Below are positions 45,536 through 55,517 of a stretch of 64,000 nt of DNA, piece by piece (position 1 is the stretch's first letter; every line of letters begins with the position of its first letter). The notes beneath the pieces were generated by a model that did no database searches, was not told the origin of the DNA, and saw only the letters and a program-made list of their open reading frames with translations. The DNA lies in the NCBI GenBank assembly GCA_020747065.1, contig JAGMVK010000001.1, forward strand, positions 248,001 to 312,000, written 5' to 3'. Source of the DNA: Cadophora sp. MPI-SDFR-AT-0126 (taxonomy: Eukaryota; Ascomycota; Leotiomycetes; Helotiales; Ploettnerulaceae). Made by a program: the position numbers and the translations under genes.

Positions 45536-46222
45536 ATGGCCTCCATGACGCCCGTCATCAAATACGAATGGAAGTTCACTTGCGGTCATGTTCTCAAGCA
45601 GGATGATCCGACTGGTCCCTCAGCTGGATTCAACTTCACGGCTATGCCAATGACTGTCTCGGAGGATTGTGTATATTGCAAGGAGTTCAAGCCCACCAAG
45701 GATTTCACCAAGAGCAAAGCCCAGATCCGCAAGCAAGATCAACAAGCCCTCGCAATCTACAAATCACAGGTGGACAGAATCAATAAGGATATTGAGGAGG
45801 CCGACGGAAATGTTGACTTGGTCAACAATTTGAAGAAGATCTTGGGCCACTGCAATGAGGTGTGGGCAGAGGAATTCAAGAAGATTGCGGCGCGTGACAA
45901 TGGAAGTATCGTCGAGCCTGGCCACCCTTCATCCCTTAGTGATGCTCTCCTCAAGAAGTTCGACACTGCACTGAGTAAGGTGGAACTCCTCCAGAAGGCC
46001 GAGCTCGTCTTGCTGGAACGAACTCGCGCACCTGAATATAAAGGCCCCCTGAATATCCAAAAGCTGGAGGCTCGCTGTAAGAAGTGGAACGAACATGTGA
46101 CGAGAATCAGGAAAGCAAAGATTCAAGCTTTGGGTGTGGGCTTTTGGGAGGCTGTCAGATTGGCTGAGAAGGATCTTGACTCCATTTGGGCTAACGTTGT
46201 CAAGTTGATGAATGACGAATGA
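45536..46222 (+). CDS. Hypothetical protein with Cys/His start and coiled-coil body, 228 aa
   Basis: Intronless, with a good start context (ATAATGG). The N-terminal ~50 residues hold CGH (in KFTCGHVLKQDD) and CVYC (SEDCVYCKEFKP), a spacing that could bind zinc. The rest is mostly helical and charged, with an extended Lys/Glu/Asp-rich stretch (DQQALAIYKSQVDRINKDIEEAD, LVNNLKKILGHCNEVWAEEFKKI) and a second helix (NIQKLEARCKKWNEHVTRIRKAK). Soluble, no signal peptide. It resembles lineage-specific ascomycete proteins of unknown function. The next gene downstream encodes another short, charged helical protein. Confidence 0.7.
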   Translation: MASMTPVIKYEWKFTCGHVLKQDDPTGPSAGFNFTAMPMTVSEDCVYCKEFKPTKDFTKSKAQIRKQDQQALAIYKSQVDRINKDIEEADGNVDLVNNLKKILGHCNEVWAEEFKKIAARDNGSIVEPGHPSSLSDALLKKFDTALSKVELLQKAELVLLERTRAPEYKGPLNIQKLEARCKKWNEHVTRIRKAKIQALGVGFWEAVRLAEKDLDSIWANVVKLMNDE

Positions 46223-46732
46223 GGACCAGGCACGTACTTTCTATTGTAGAATGATGAGTATGAGAACAGGGCCTTGACATAGATTTGTTCAAGAGATCCG
46301 AGGATTTTGTCAGGAGTTCAGCGGGTGTGCACTGGTATGGGTTGTTCACTGGGCTGTCAGACAGGATGTACATCATACAGGGGCTCTTGTAGGGAATACC
46401 TTAAATCGAAACTATCAGTCCATATGATGAACATCATTTCTTGAGTTCTATACGATAGTGGTATGAGTCTCGCAAAAAATCTGGCTGCGTCTTTCTCACT
46501 AGCGAGGAAGGAGCGATGGAGGGAAAAGCTCTTGCCAAGTGGAGGTTCTTGCCCTCTTCGTATGCTGAAATACTGCCAGAAGCTCCGTGAGAGCCTCAAT
46601 TATTTTCCTTCGATCAGTTCGAACTAATCTTGACAGTCAATCCGGCATTTCCCACCCTCTACTTACCACCAAACTGACTCGTATTCTCTGGCTGAGGAAT
46701 CTTCACTCGCCTTATTCTTGGACGATCCCAAG
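46223..46732. other. Intergenic region
   Basis: About 510 bp between two same-strand small genes. No feature recognised. Confidence 0.35.
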
Positions 46733-47486
46733 ATGTCATACGATCCCGGAATTCAGGACAAGAGTGTTACGGATGTTGCTGAACCGTCAAATACTGCTTT
46801 TTATTTCGCACGAATGCCGAAAAGTCCGGTCAAGCCGTCCGCTGAGACCTTCTATAATTGGGATCCGCTACAAATGAGCGAAACATCCGAGCACACGAAA
46901 GCTGACTCCGAATGAACTGCTTTTTATAGCGTCCGAAATAGCCATCTACTTTGCAGACACATCTCAAAATAACATACAGCCGTCCGATACATCATCCCGA
47001 AGAGCACTTGAAGGCCGAATCGAAGAACTCAGCAGGGAATTGGAAAGTTCACAGAACACTATGGAGGAATGGAAGGCGCGTGCTTTATCGCACCATGCGA
47101 TGAAAGTGGACTGGGATTTGGCTTACGACGCACTTCATCAATCCATGAGAAAAGACCTGGTGGAGATCGAGGGTGACATTGGCCACCTAGAGAACTCAAT
47201 AAGCCACCTGAACGAATATGAGCAGAGAACTCATGGGGGAGTTCAGGTAGAGGTTGCGAAAGTCATGACACTGATCAATTCTGATCTCACGAAGACGGAA
47301 GAAGTGAACGAGCCTTCAACGGAGACGGCAGCTTGCATCAAAACTCGACTGGCGATCTATACAGGCGAGCATGAGGAGTTCATCAGTCAGGCAATAGAGA
47401 GGCGTCATACAGAGATTATCCGGGAATGTAAAGCAGGGCTCAAGATGATGGTTGACCACGCGATTGGGCTTGAATTGGAGACTTAA
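46733..47486 (+). CDS. Hypothetical coiled-coil protein, exon junction unresolved
   Basis: A frame from ATG at 46733 (about 60 residues: MSYDPGIQDKSVTD, FYNWDPLQMSETS) stops at 46915. A second frame, open from 46878, runs to 47486 and encodes a charged helical protein (RRALEGRIEELSRELESS, EEWKARALSHHAMKVDWDLAYDAL, LVEIEGDIGHLENSISHL). Joining them needs an intron of length 1 modulo 3 or a one-base frameshift. Possible acceptors are TATAG at 46929, ATAG at 46940 and TGCAG at 46956, but no canonical donor pairs with them. The second part alone could start at the ATG at 47061. Function unknown; soluble. The helical charged content resembles the neighbouring 228-residue protein only in composition. 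Confidence 0.45.
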
Positions 47487-48432
47487 TGGCTGTAGGGCCT
47501 AGAATTCGTTCATATTCTTAATTAACGTAGCATTCGAAATCGGGTCTGATGAGTGTTATTAGTATATTTTATGAATTAGAGACATTAGGTCTTTCAACAA
47601 TTGATCATACTTTAAATGAAGAAGCTATCAAATTATAAGAGCAGTTAGTCTCACCTAATTCCAGAATACTAGTCTGCTCCCCTGTGAAAGTAACACCTCC
47701 CAGATATACTCTTTAATAAATTTAATAGCTGGGAATACCCGCTATATGTCACCTCTGGCCTTACTTCTTTACCCCTCTAAGAAACTCCGAAAGATGCTCC
47801 CCAATAACCAAACCGGACAAGCGAGCACGTTCTCAAGGTCCAGACAATTCCCCACTTCCACAATGGCCTTGCAACCAAGTAGTAGGGTTGCCACTTGGAA
47901 ATTATTTTCACACCAAGTTGATTTCGGTAAGTTCTATCTTTCTGCAGCGGTCTACCACAGTGAAGCTGACTCGATTTGCAAATCACCCAAGCCGAGCAAG
48001 AACGAGTTCATCTTTGCATCAACAGTGGCTCTTGGTCTAAATACCACCCGTAATCCATCGAAACTCTCTCATATGCAGAAATATAACAAATATCTCCGGT
48101 TGCTCGAATTTCAGCATCATACAATGAAAACGTTAAGGTGGAGTCGCCAACCAAGCACACAAGCCAGCCTCACTCAACGCTTCTAGTGGAACAACTTCGG
48201 ATTTAGCCCTCCAGCTTATGAGCTCATTGGCGGCAGTGAATCGAGACATTCCCACTAGTCTTCAATTCTTTCTATACATTCCCTTGCTTTCGGTCTTTTT
48301 CAACCTCCCCAAACCAACAACCCAGTTCTACACTTCAGCCATCTTCACCACCATCTTAAACCCCATAACACCATTTAAACAACAAACCCACACATCCAAT
48401 CTCGACACCTCTGTCTAGAATACGAATGCAAC
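47487..48432. other. Partly AT-rich intergenic region
   Basis: About 950 bp. The first ~240 bp are very AT-rich with many TTAATTAA-like stretches. An ATG-started frame at 47746-48186 (+, 146 codons) has no domain-like sequence and is not called. The CA/CT-rich stretch at 48260-48420 probably belongs to the promoter or leader of the next gene. Confidence 0.4.
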
Positions 48433-49658
48433 ATGCCTAGATTGGTGTGAGTTCTCTCTCTGCATGCCCAGATATGTATGTCGTGGCCATGCTGACATCA
48501 CTTTTCAGGTTATGGCGCAAGAACCGCTTCGTCAAGAAGCCTTCGCCATTGAAGAATGCAGTCCTTGCAGATGATCCTATGGATGTCGATACTCAATCCT
48601 CAAAACATAAGCCGAACCGAAGAGACAAGGAAGATGAAGCATCAGATACAAACCACACACCAACAAATGGTTGTCAAAGTCAGGCTCAAGAGTCGGTGTT
48701 GAAGGAAAACGAAGCTCGGATTCCCAGTCCAAGGTCAATTAGGAACGATACAGTCTCAATCCCTACTTCAAACACAGTCAAATCCAGCAAGAAACGGAAG
48801 GCCCGCCACGACTCCGATTCCAGCATCAATAAATCAACCACGCTCCTTACTCTCACCCATTCATCACCATCATCCTCGCCATCACTGCAAAGCCACAGTC
48901 ACCAAACCACAGCCTCCTCATCAACTTCGCTACCAACCTCAACACTCCCTATTACCAACTCAAACCCCGCAATTCCCAACCCCAACCACCTTCACACCTC
49001 ATCTCCCACTCCCGCTACCCCTCCAAAATCCCCCAAACCCACACTTATCATCAAGCTCAAAGTCCCAACCTGGTTCAAGACTCATGAAACCCCCATCTCC
49101 CAGTCAGACTTCAAATCCAAGTCCAGGAACACGCCTCTGCCAGCCTCCCGCGCCACCAAATGCCCCAATTGTGGCGGAATCCACACCTCCACCTGCTACT
49201 CCAACATGGACCGCCTGGACGAGATAGCCGCACAGCTCGCGATCCTGGGTACGCTATCCTATGCCACCAGGCATGTCATCGACGAGGTTCTCGAACAGGC
49301 CAGATTGACACACCCACCCCAACCTCAACCACTGCTACACGGTTCTTCTTCTTCAGCAGCAGCAGCAGCTTCAGATCTCTACGGGCAAGACATCAACGCA
49401 ACAAAGTCACCATTCAACCTCGAATCCAACGCAGCACTAAAATACGGCCTCGAAAATCTCCTCTTAGAAAGCCATACATGGGTGGTGAAAGCCAGGCCAT
49501 TGATGCTAGAAGCTGCTATGAGGGAGGGGAACCTGGAAGAAGGCGAGAGATTGAGGAGTGAGGTCAGGGAGGATGGTGGTGGTGTGGTGCGGGCAGGGGA
49601 CGCGGAGAGGTATTTTCAGGAGGTGAGGGAGAGGTATCTTGGAGGAATGAGGGGATAG
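48433..49658 (+). CDS. Hypothetical Ser/Pro/Thr-rich protein with compact zinc knuckle, 387 aa
   Basis: Two exons: 48433-48446 (14 nt, MPRL plus a split codon) and 48509-49658, with a 62-nt intron GTGAGT...TTTTCAG. Residues ~1-210 are disordered, with basic clusters (RKNRFVKKPSPLKN, KSSKKRKARHD) that could be nuclear localisation signals and a run of Ser/Thr/Pro. At about residue 235 lies CPNCGGIHTSTC, a CxxCxxxHxxxC knuckle slightly shorter than the retroviral-type CCHC. A helical domain follows (MDRLDEIAAQLAILGTL, ATRHVIDEVLEQAR, ENLLLESHTWVVKARPLMLEAAM). RNA or DNA binding is plausible from the knuckle and basic patches, but that is inference. No named family recognised. Confidence 0.65.
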
Positions 49659-50267
49659 AGGGCTTCTAGGGCTGGGATTTGAATTTGGGCAATGGCTGGA
49701 GCATATCAGCGAGAGTTGGCAGCATCGTTATTGAAGAAGTTGCTTCGAATCTACCAATGCATGCATCGTGAAATACACCTTGGATGTCCCAGAAATAACG
49801 TTTTAACTTCTGAACAGAATACAGAAGAAGACATCTCCGCAAACTGAATTGATGTAGAGCGAGCTTGAGGTGCCGTGAGATGTCTTATTTCTAGAAGTGG
49901 AAAGTCAATAAAAGCTCGCTTATATTGTGGTGCCAAGAGTTCTGGGTTGATATAGAAAAAGTTCATCGTAATCATTTTCTCCCCGCTAGATGGCCAGAAC
50001 TAGAAAACATACTGGCCAAGCAGCTGCTTATAGCTCATGATACCTCATGAAATTCGCAAGGGACAGAAAAGATACTAGTGTGTGATGGGTTGACGTAATC
50101 AATTCTGCTTCTTATCTATGATTTGCTGCCCTAGGCTATCCAGAGACCACCAATTCAATATACCTAAGACTAAGCATACTGTCGTAGAATCCATGCAGCC
50201 AAGGGTACAAGAATGTCGGAGACCAAACATTCGGCCAGAATAATTATCGCCCAACCCCCAATCTCAT
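49659..50267. other. Convergent intergenic region
   Basis: About 610 bp between the 3' ends of the zinc-knuckle protein gene and MKT1. No gene seen. Confidence 0.45.
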
Positions 50268-53118
50268 CTATCTCCGCTTGGCCAGGTAGGCATGTGCGTT
50301 ATCCCAGATCTTCCTATCTGCCTCGTTGATCTCCTTGCTCAAAGTTGATACGCCCTCATAAACTGCATCGAAGAACTTGAACGCAACATCCAGATCCTCG
50401 GCGAAGTTGACACTGTGTGGGAGATATTTCTTGATGTATTCCGCCTTGTTGGCTTCGCGTTCTTCTGGGGTCCATTCGGCCTTCAAGAAGTCATCGAGAT
50501 AAGTTTTAACCGCAATTCCGAGACTGGTGTCGATGTCTTTAGAGAAAGGAAGACTATGACAGTTAGTTAAGTGATAATGCCATAGAAAATATCGATCAAT
50601 ATACCTTCGTCCTAGTCCATCGCAGTCTTCCCGAGGGCGTTCTCCTTGGCCATTGAGAAGTAACGATGCAAGCACACCCTCCAAGAGATCTCTGTCGGTC
50701 TCGCGGACTTCTTTAATGATCGAATGAAATGACAAAAAGTTCTTGCTGAGAGGGCCTGTGTACCCGAGGTTTTGGTGGCGGAGTTTGAGAAGACACGAGG
50801 CGCGCCCAATCAATATGCAGTTTGCCTTATCTTCATCAGATCCACGAAGAGGTGCACCAATTAGCTCGGAATGACGGTTGCGCGAATTGAGATTGTCGAA
50901 GCGAAGAAGCTCAAAGGCGAGGAATGCTGCCTCTTCGAGGTGGTGGACATCATTGTAAGCCTTGACGGAAGGTCCAATTGCTTTCAGAGTCGTCCCCAAG
51001 GCTTTACCCCAGCTCGTTAATTGATGCTGATCATTTATGTAACCTCTGAGATGGAGGAAGCGCCAGAGCACATTCGACTGCAGCTCTGTCTTGGAATTGA
51101 TACCGGTAATGTGGCCGCCTTTGGTCGGTGCGGCATAGATGGATGCAGATGAGAAATCCTTCGACTGCAGAGCGAGGAGAGCAAACGACAGAGTTCCCGG
51201 AGATGTCCCAGTCGCTGTTGCTTGAGTCTGCAGTTGTGCATCCTTCACACCCCAAGAATCAGTCTGTTGGTTGGTTTGAGGCTGCATGTTCCGATGTACA
51301 AGAGTCTTTTTCAGGCTCTCGTCAAACCAGAATATCATCTCAATATCCTTGAATTGTGTTGCTCGAGCGATGCGCGAAGAGACCAGTGCAGCAGTAGTCT
51401 CCTTCAGAGGGAGAAGTGTTTGCGTAACCAGCTTCTTATACTCATCCGAGACAACGCCATCCAAGGTAGGGAAAATATGCCATTTCAAGTGGACGAAGCA
51501 ATTGATGATTCGGGGACCAATCAGAGCTTTGGAGAGGTAATGGTACAGTTCGGCAGGCATCTGCAAGCCCAAGTATTCCGAATTGTCGGATGAGAGATTG
51601 TCCCAGTCTCGGATGTGAACGACGCCACCTGTGGTGACTGTGCAGCAATGCTTCACGCTCATCTTTGCCTTCCGGTACTTTGTCAACCAATTCGGATCAT
51701 GTTTCTCGAGAATGTCCTGGAAAGTACTGCAGGTAGTAGTTACTGATCGATTCGAGGTTCTCAGAAGGTTTATTGCGTCTGTAAGGGTATAAGGTTGCGA
51801 AGAAATGATACCTTCGACTTGAAGGGGGGGAAATGGCGGCAAAAATGAGGTGCCAACCAGAAGGAGTGCATCGTGGAACATTTCCGGATTCGCGACAACG
51901 TTGAGTTTTGCGAGTAATTCTGACTTGATGATGCCGTAAAAGCACTTCTCCTCCCAATTACTGGATCTCGGGGGGTGGATGATTGCATCATTGATTTCGT
52001 AGAGGAGCAGCTCTTTCGAACCCATAATGCCATCAATGAATTGTTCGTCAAGTGTATCGAGGTAAGCAAGCTAGGAATGTTAGCTGAGCTGCATGGAAAT
52101 AGCCTGTTGTCAAATACCTGGGCACAAGCGCTGAATGGCGCGATCAGGAAGTCCAGGCTTCTCTCAGCTAGAACCTCTTGAAGAATATGGTACAAGTCTT
52201 GTGCTCGTACGGCACCTGCTGGAGATTAGTCCAAAAGCCGCTGAAACCTAGATCCCACGTACCGGAAGCACCAAAGGTCTTTACGGCCTCTTCAGGGTGG
52301 TTGTTGCTGTACAATTCCCACGCCTTTTGTGTCTTTGCGAGAGCTGCTCTTGCGTTTTTCAGCGCCATTTCGTCCTTGCCAACGACCGATTGGCCATCAA
52401 AAACAAAGAACGGCCGCATCTTGTTCTCACTCCATCTATCCAAATCATTCTCGATATGGTGCTTCAATGCTATTGGGTCTCCGCCGAGTGCTGCGAGGAG
52501 AGGTTCGTGGGCAGGTTGATCGTCGATCATGTGTTGGAGGTATGAGGTTGCTTCAACTCCAATGACAGCATCTTTCAGTTCTGAAAATGGCATTGAACTA
52601 TGGCCAAGTCAGTCTTTAGCACTGTCTACAAGCTGGAAAACGACTTACTATGCATCTGAATTGAGACTAAAGTCTGCATCTGGGACTAGAGAATATGCAC
52701 CGTTAGCATATGCCCAGCCTAATCTTCCTTCGGTATGTCTAGGTGCATGACGATTAACAGATCCATCGATAGCGCCCATGAGGGGCCTGTCTTGGTCTGC
52801 GTGTCTGTCGCTATCAATGCTCCAAAGAGGGTATGTCTCTGTCATTTGTAGGGGTGGAGCTAGGACGAAGCCCTTGGTGCGAGGTGGAGCATGCGAGTAT
52901 GCTCTCATAAGGCCACAGTCTGGAGTATATTCGTCGATAAAGTCCAATCCTGAGTGGTACACTTGTGAAGAGAGATGTGCGTGTCGTCGCGACAAGGCTC
53001 TGCCTGGGTCCATTGATACACCCGGGGCTGCATACCAGACCTCACCACCGTTTGCCATGTTGTAGCTGTCCTGGTACGAGTGCGATGCGTCGTATATGTG
53101 ATATCTTTCGTGTCCCAT
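50268..53118 (-). CDS. MKT1: Post-transcriptional regulator Mkt1, 884 aa
   Basis: Five exons: 53118-52649, 52597-52263, 52215-52118, 52070-50605, 50553-50268. The XPG/FEN1-like nuclease fold typical of Mkt1 spans SELKDAVIGVEATSYLQHMI, RPFFVFDGQSVVGKDE, LYHILQEVLAERSLDFLIAPFSACAQ and LDEQFIDGIMGSKELLLYEI. The Mkt1 central and C-terminal domains follow (YTLTDAINLLRTSNRS, LGRSLPFSKDIDTSLGIAVKTYLDDFL). Some catalytic acids of active nucleases appear replaced, as expected for Mkt1. Yeast Mkt1 binds Pbp1 and controls translation or stability of particular mRNAs, including HO. Intron 4 (51 nt, no stop, multiple of three) is easily missed. Residues 1-157 upstream of SMPFSELKDAV are an extension without known relatives; the true start could instead be the ATG at 52593. 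Confidence 0.88.
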
Positions 53119-53984
53119 CTTGCTAATCGGCGGGTTGGTTGTTCGTGGAGGTGATGATCAGCGAAGCGTGAAATGTGTACTTACGAGGCATCTTGACTCA
53201 AAGTGCAGCAGCTCAAGCTGGGTAGGTGTGGTATGCAGAACGTTCTTGCCGTTTGTAGGTAAACTTGTACTTCGAATGTGGGTTGAAAGTCTAGACGGCT
53301 GAAGGTTCGATTCGGGGAGGGGAGGAGAGAAGGAGCGAGCGCAGGGCGTTGGAGCTAGATTCTGGAAATCGAAAGTCGCAGAAAATGAGCAGCAATTTGG
53401 ACGTAGATGCGACGATGGCGGTAGAGGTAGGATGTTCGTTGAGAAGATGTTCGTTTGAGGACTCAATATGGCGAGGGGTAGTAGGAAGAAATACCTTAGG
53501 GCTCTAGATGAGTGAGCTTCAAAGGTTCGGGGATGTGTGGTCGTAGCTCCCGCACCCGCCAGGTACCCCGAGCAGGGGTCCAATTAAAGTTTGCACGTGA
53601 ATAGAGAGAGATCACTTGGCATCAAGACGCCTGCGATAAGTGCTCAACTTAGCTTGAGATCAGACCTAGCAAGAGCCGAACAATAATCCAAGTCAAGAGA
53701 TCATCTCAACCTTGGTCAATTACAACAAAGAAAACACAAGCCGAAAGTCCGAAAGCAACGTTTTGTCCCAGAAAACATCAAAGCCTATTCAAGTTTGCGA
53801 TTACGAGGTACTTGAATCCTAAGAGCTCATTCGAGTGAGTAGAGAGAGTGGGGTGGTTCACGTAACGATCGCCACATCTCAGAGCTTTTATTAGGCCGTA
53901 CGTCCCCCAGATAAAGCTTTGCAAAATCAAGTTTCTGAAAAGTCTGCCCAGCATCTCACAACATTCGCCTCTTTCCACTTAAAT
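53119..53984. other. Divergent intergenic region
   Basis: About 870 bp between MKT1 (-) and the oxygenase gene (+). A perfect GTAAGT donor at about 53185 on the minus strand, preceded by ATGCCTC, hints at a spliced MKT1 leader, but no acceptor keeps that ATG in frame. Nothing else assigned. Confidence 0.4.
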
Positions 53985-55307
53985 ATGGCGATCTCAAATG
54001 GAAGCACTTCTGGGTCAACCGGGCAAATCCCTGTTATCGATATATCCGGATCTCGCCCAGAATCAGAAGTTGCAAAGCAGCTTGTCGACGCAGCAGCTAC
54101 ATACGGCTTTGTTTACGTGAAGAATGAAGGGAAAGATATCCCTGTAGACGTAATCGATGATATCTTTCAACTAGTAAGATTCGCAAGTATACTTCCCATA
54201 ATGTACCAGCTAACTGATATACATTCACCTAGTCAAAAAGCTTCTTCAAGTCACCCATAGAAGAGAAGAAGTCCTGCACGATCCAAAAGAATAATCGAGG
54301 ATGGGTGGGCATGCATGCTGAGACTTTAGATCCTAAGAGTCAAAGGGTATGTCCCCCTGTCGCCCGCACCTGTATGCTAAATCACTAACAATCATGCAGA
54401 TGGGCGATTTTAAAGAGTATGCTCTCCCCCTTTCAAATCATGAATCCACAGACTTATCCTGTCCAAGGGCTTTCAATCTTGCTGAATTCATCAATGGTGA
54501 ACCTCAGCAACCGCTACCTCCCACTTTTGTCCCTCATGAGAAGCAACTAGATACTTTCCACAAATACTGTCATAGCCTCATGGAGAAGATCCTTGTTCTG
54601 TTTGCCATTGGTATTGAGGTATCTTTCCCCCCTTGTTTGGCTTATCTTGTGTTGACAACACCTAGGTCGATCCTGGAAAAGGAGGTCCAGATTGGTTCGC
54701 CAGTCGACATCGTGGGGGCGAGGAGAGCTCTTGCACACTCCGACTACTCTACTATCCTCCCATCCCCCCAGGAACAGATTACAAACCCGAAGTCGATATC
54801 AGAGCTGGGGCTCACTCTGACTATGGATCAATCACCCTTCTATTCCAACGTCCCGGGCAACCAGGCTTAGAGATCATCCCACCATCGACCTCCGAAGTAC
54901 ACAGCGAGAGGAATTACAGCAACACAGCAGCATGGACTCCCGTCCCCGTCTTCCCACCCGGCACAGAGAACGATCCATCACCTCCAATTCTAGTCAACAT
55001 TGGCGACCTTCTAAGTCACTGGACGAACAACCTCTTCAAGAGCACAGTCCACAGAGTTGTGTTTCCCAACCAAGGGAAGGAGGGAGGCGATGATAGGTAC
55101 AGCATCGCTTATTTTGGACATCCCGTAGGATCGACTGTTCTGGAGCCAGTTCCAAGTAAGATGGTACAAGAGCTGAGTGGAGTCAATGCCGGTGTCAGTA
55201 CCGGGGTCCATGCAATGACCGCAGATGAACATTTGATGAGTCGCTTGAAGGCGACGTATCTAGGCATGTATAAGGATGGGAAGGAAAACGAAGTTTCAGA
55301 GTCATGA
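53985..55307 (+). CDS. 2-oxoglutarate/Fe(II)-dependent dioxygenase (isopenicillin-N-synthase-like), 387 aa
   Basis: Four exons, all phase 0: 53985-54173, 54233-54346, 54400-54618, 54666-55307. The N-terminal DIOX_N-type region has IPVIDISGSRPESEVAKQLVDAAATYGFVYVKN and SFFKSPIEEKK. The 2OG-FeII domain has the iron ligands in AHSDYGSITLLFQ (HxD) and STVHRVV (distal His), plus the RYSIAYF motif, whose Arg and Ser bind 2-oxoglutarate. SHWTNNLFKSTVHRV and PPILVNIGDLL are family signatures. The enzyme should be cytosolic and couple oxidation of an unknown small molecule to 2-oxoglutarate decarboxylation. No other biosynthetic genes lie beside it, so no cluster is suggested. The phase-0 introns and restored motifs make the model sound. 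Confidence 0.92.
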
Positions 55308-55517
55308 TATAAACAATCGAGAAATACATGTTTGGTTTTAAATATATGAATAAACCCTCGTTCAATTCTCTAATTCTTATATCTTGCTTGCTACTGCAGC
55401 ATCATCTGGTTGGTTCGCTTTCAGTCATATGCCAAGCCGGCCGCCACATTTTTATGCTCAGCCAGCTGAACTCCTGTCTTGTCCATTTCTTCATTCCTCA
55501 AAATCTAGTCGCTAATC

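Noticed and set aside
47746..48186. 146-codon plus-strand frame with ATG
   Set aside because: No recognisable domain, mixed composition, and no promoter-like context. Kept as intergenic, though a lineage-specific gene cannot be excluded.
53308..53330. GGTTCGATTC-like sequence resembling a tRNA B-box
   Set aside because: No matching A-box or cloverleaf stems could be found around it.
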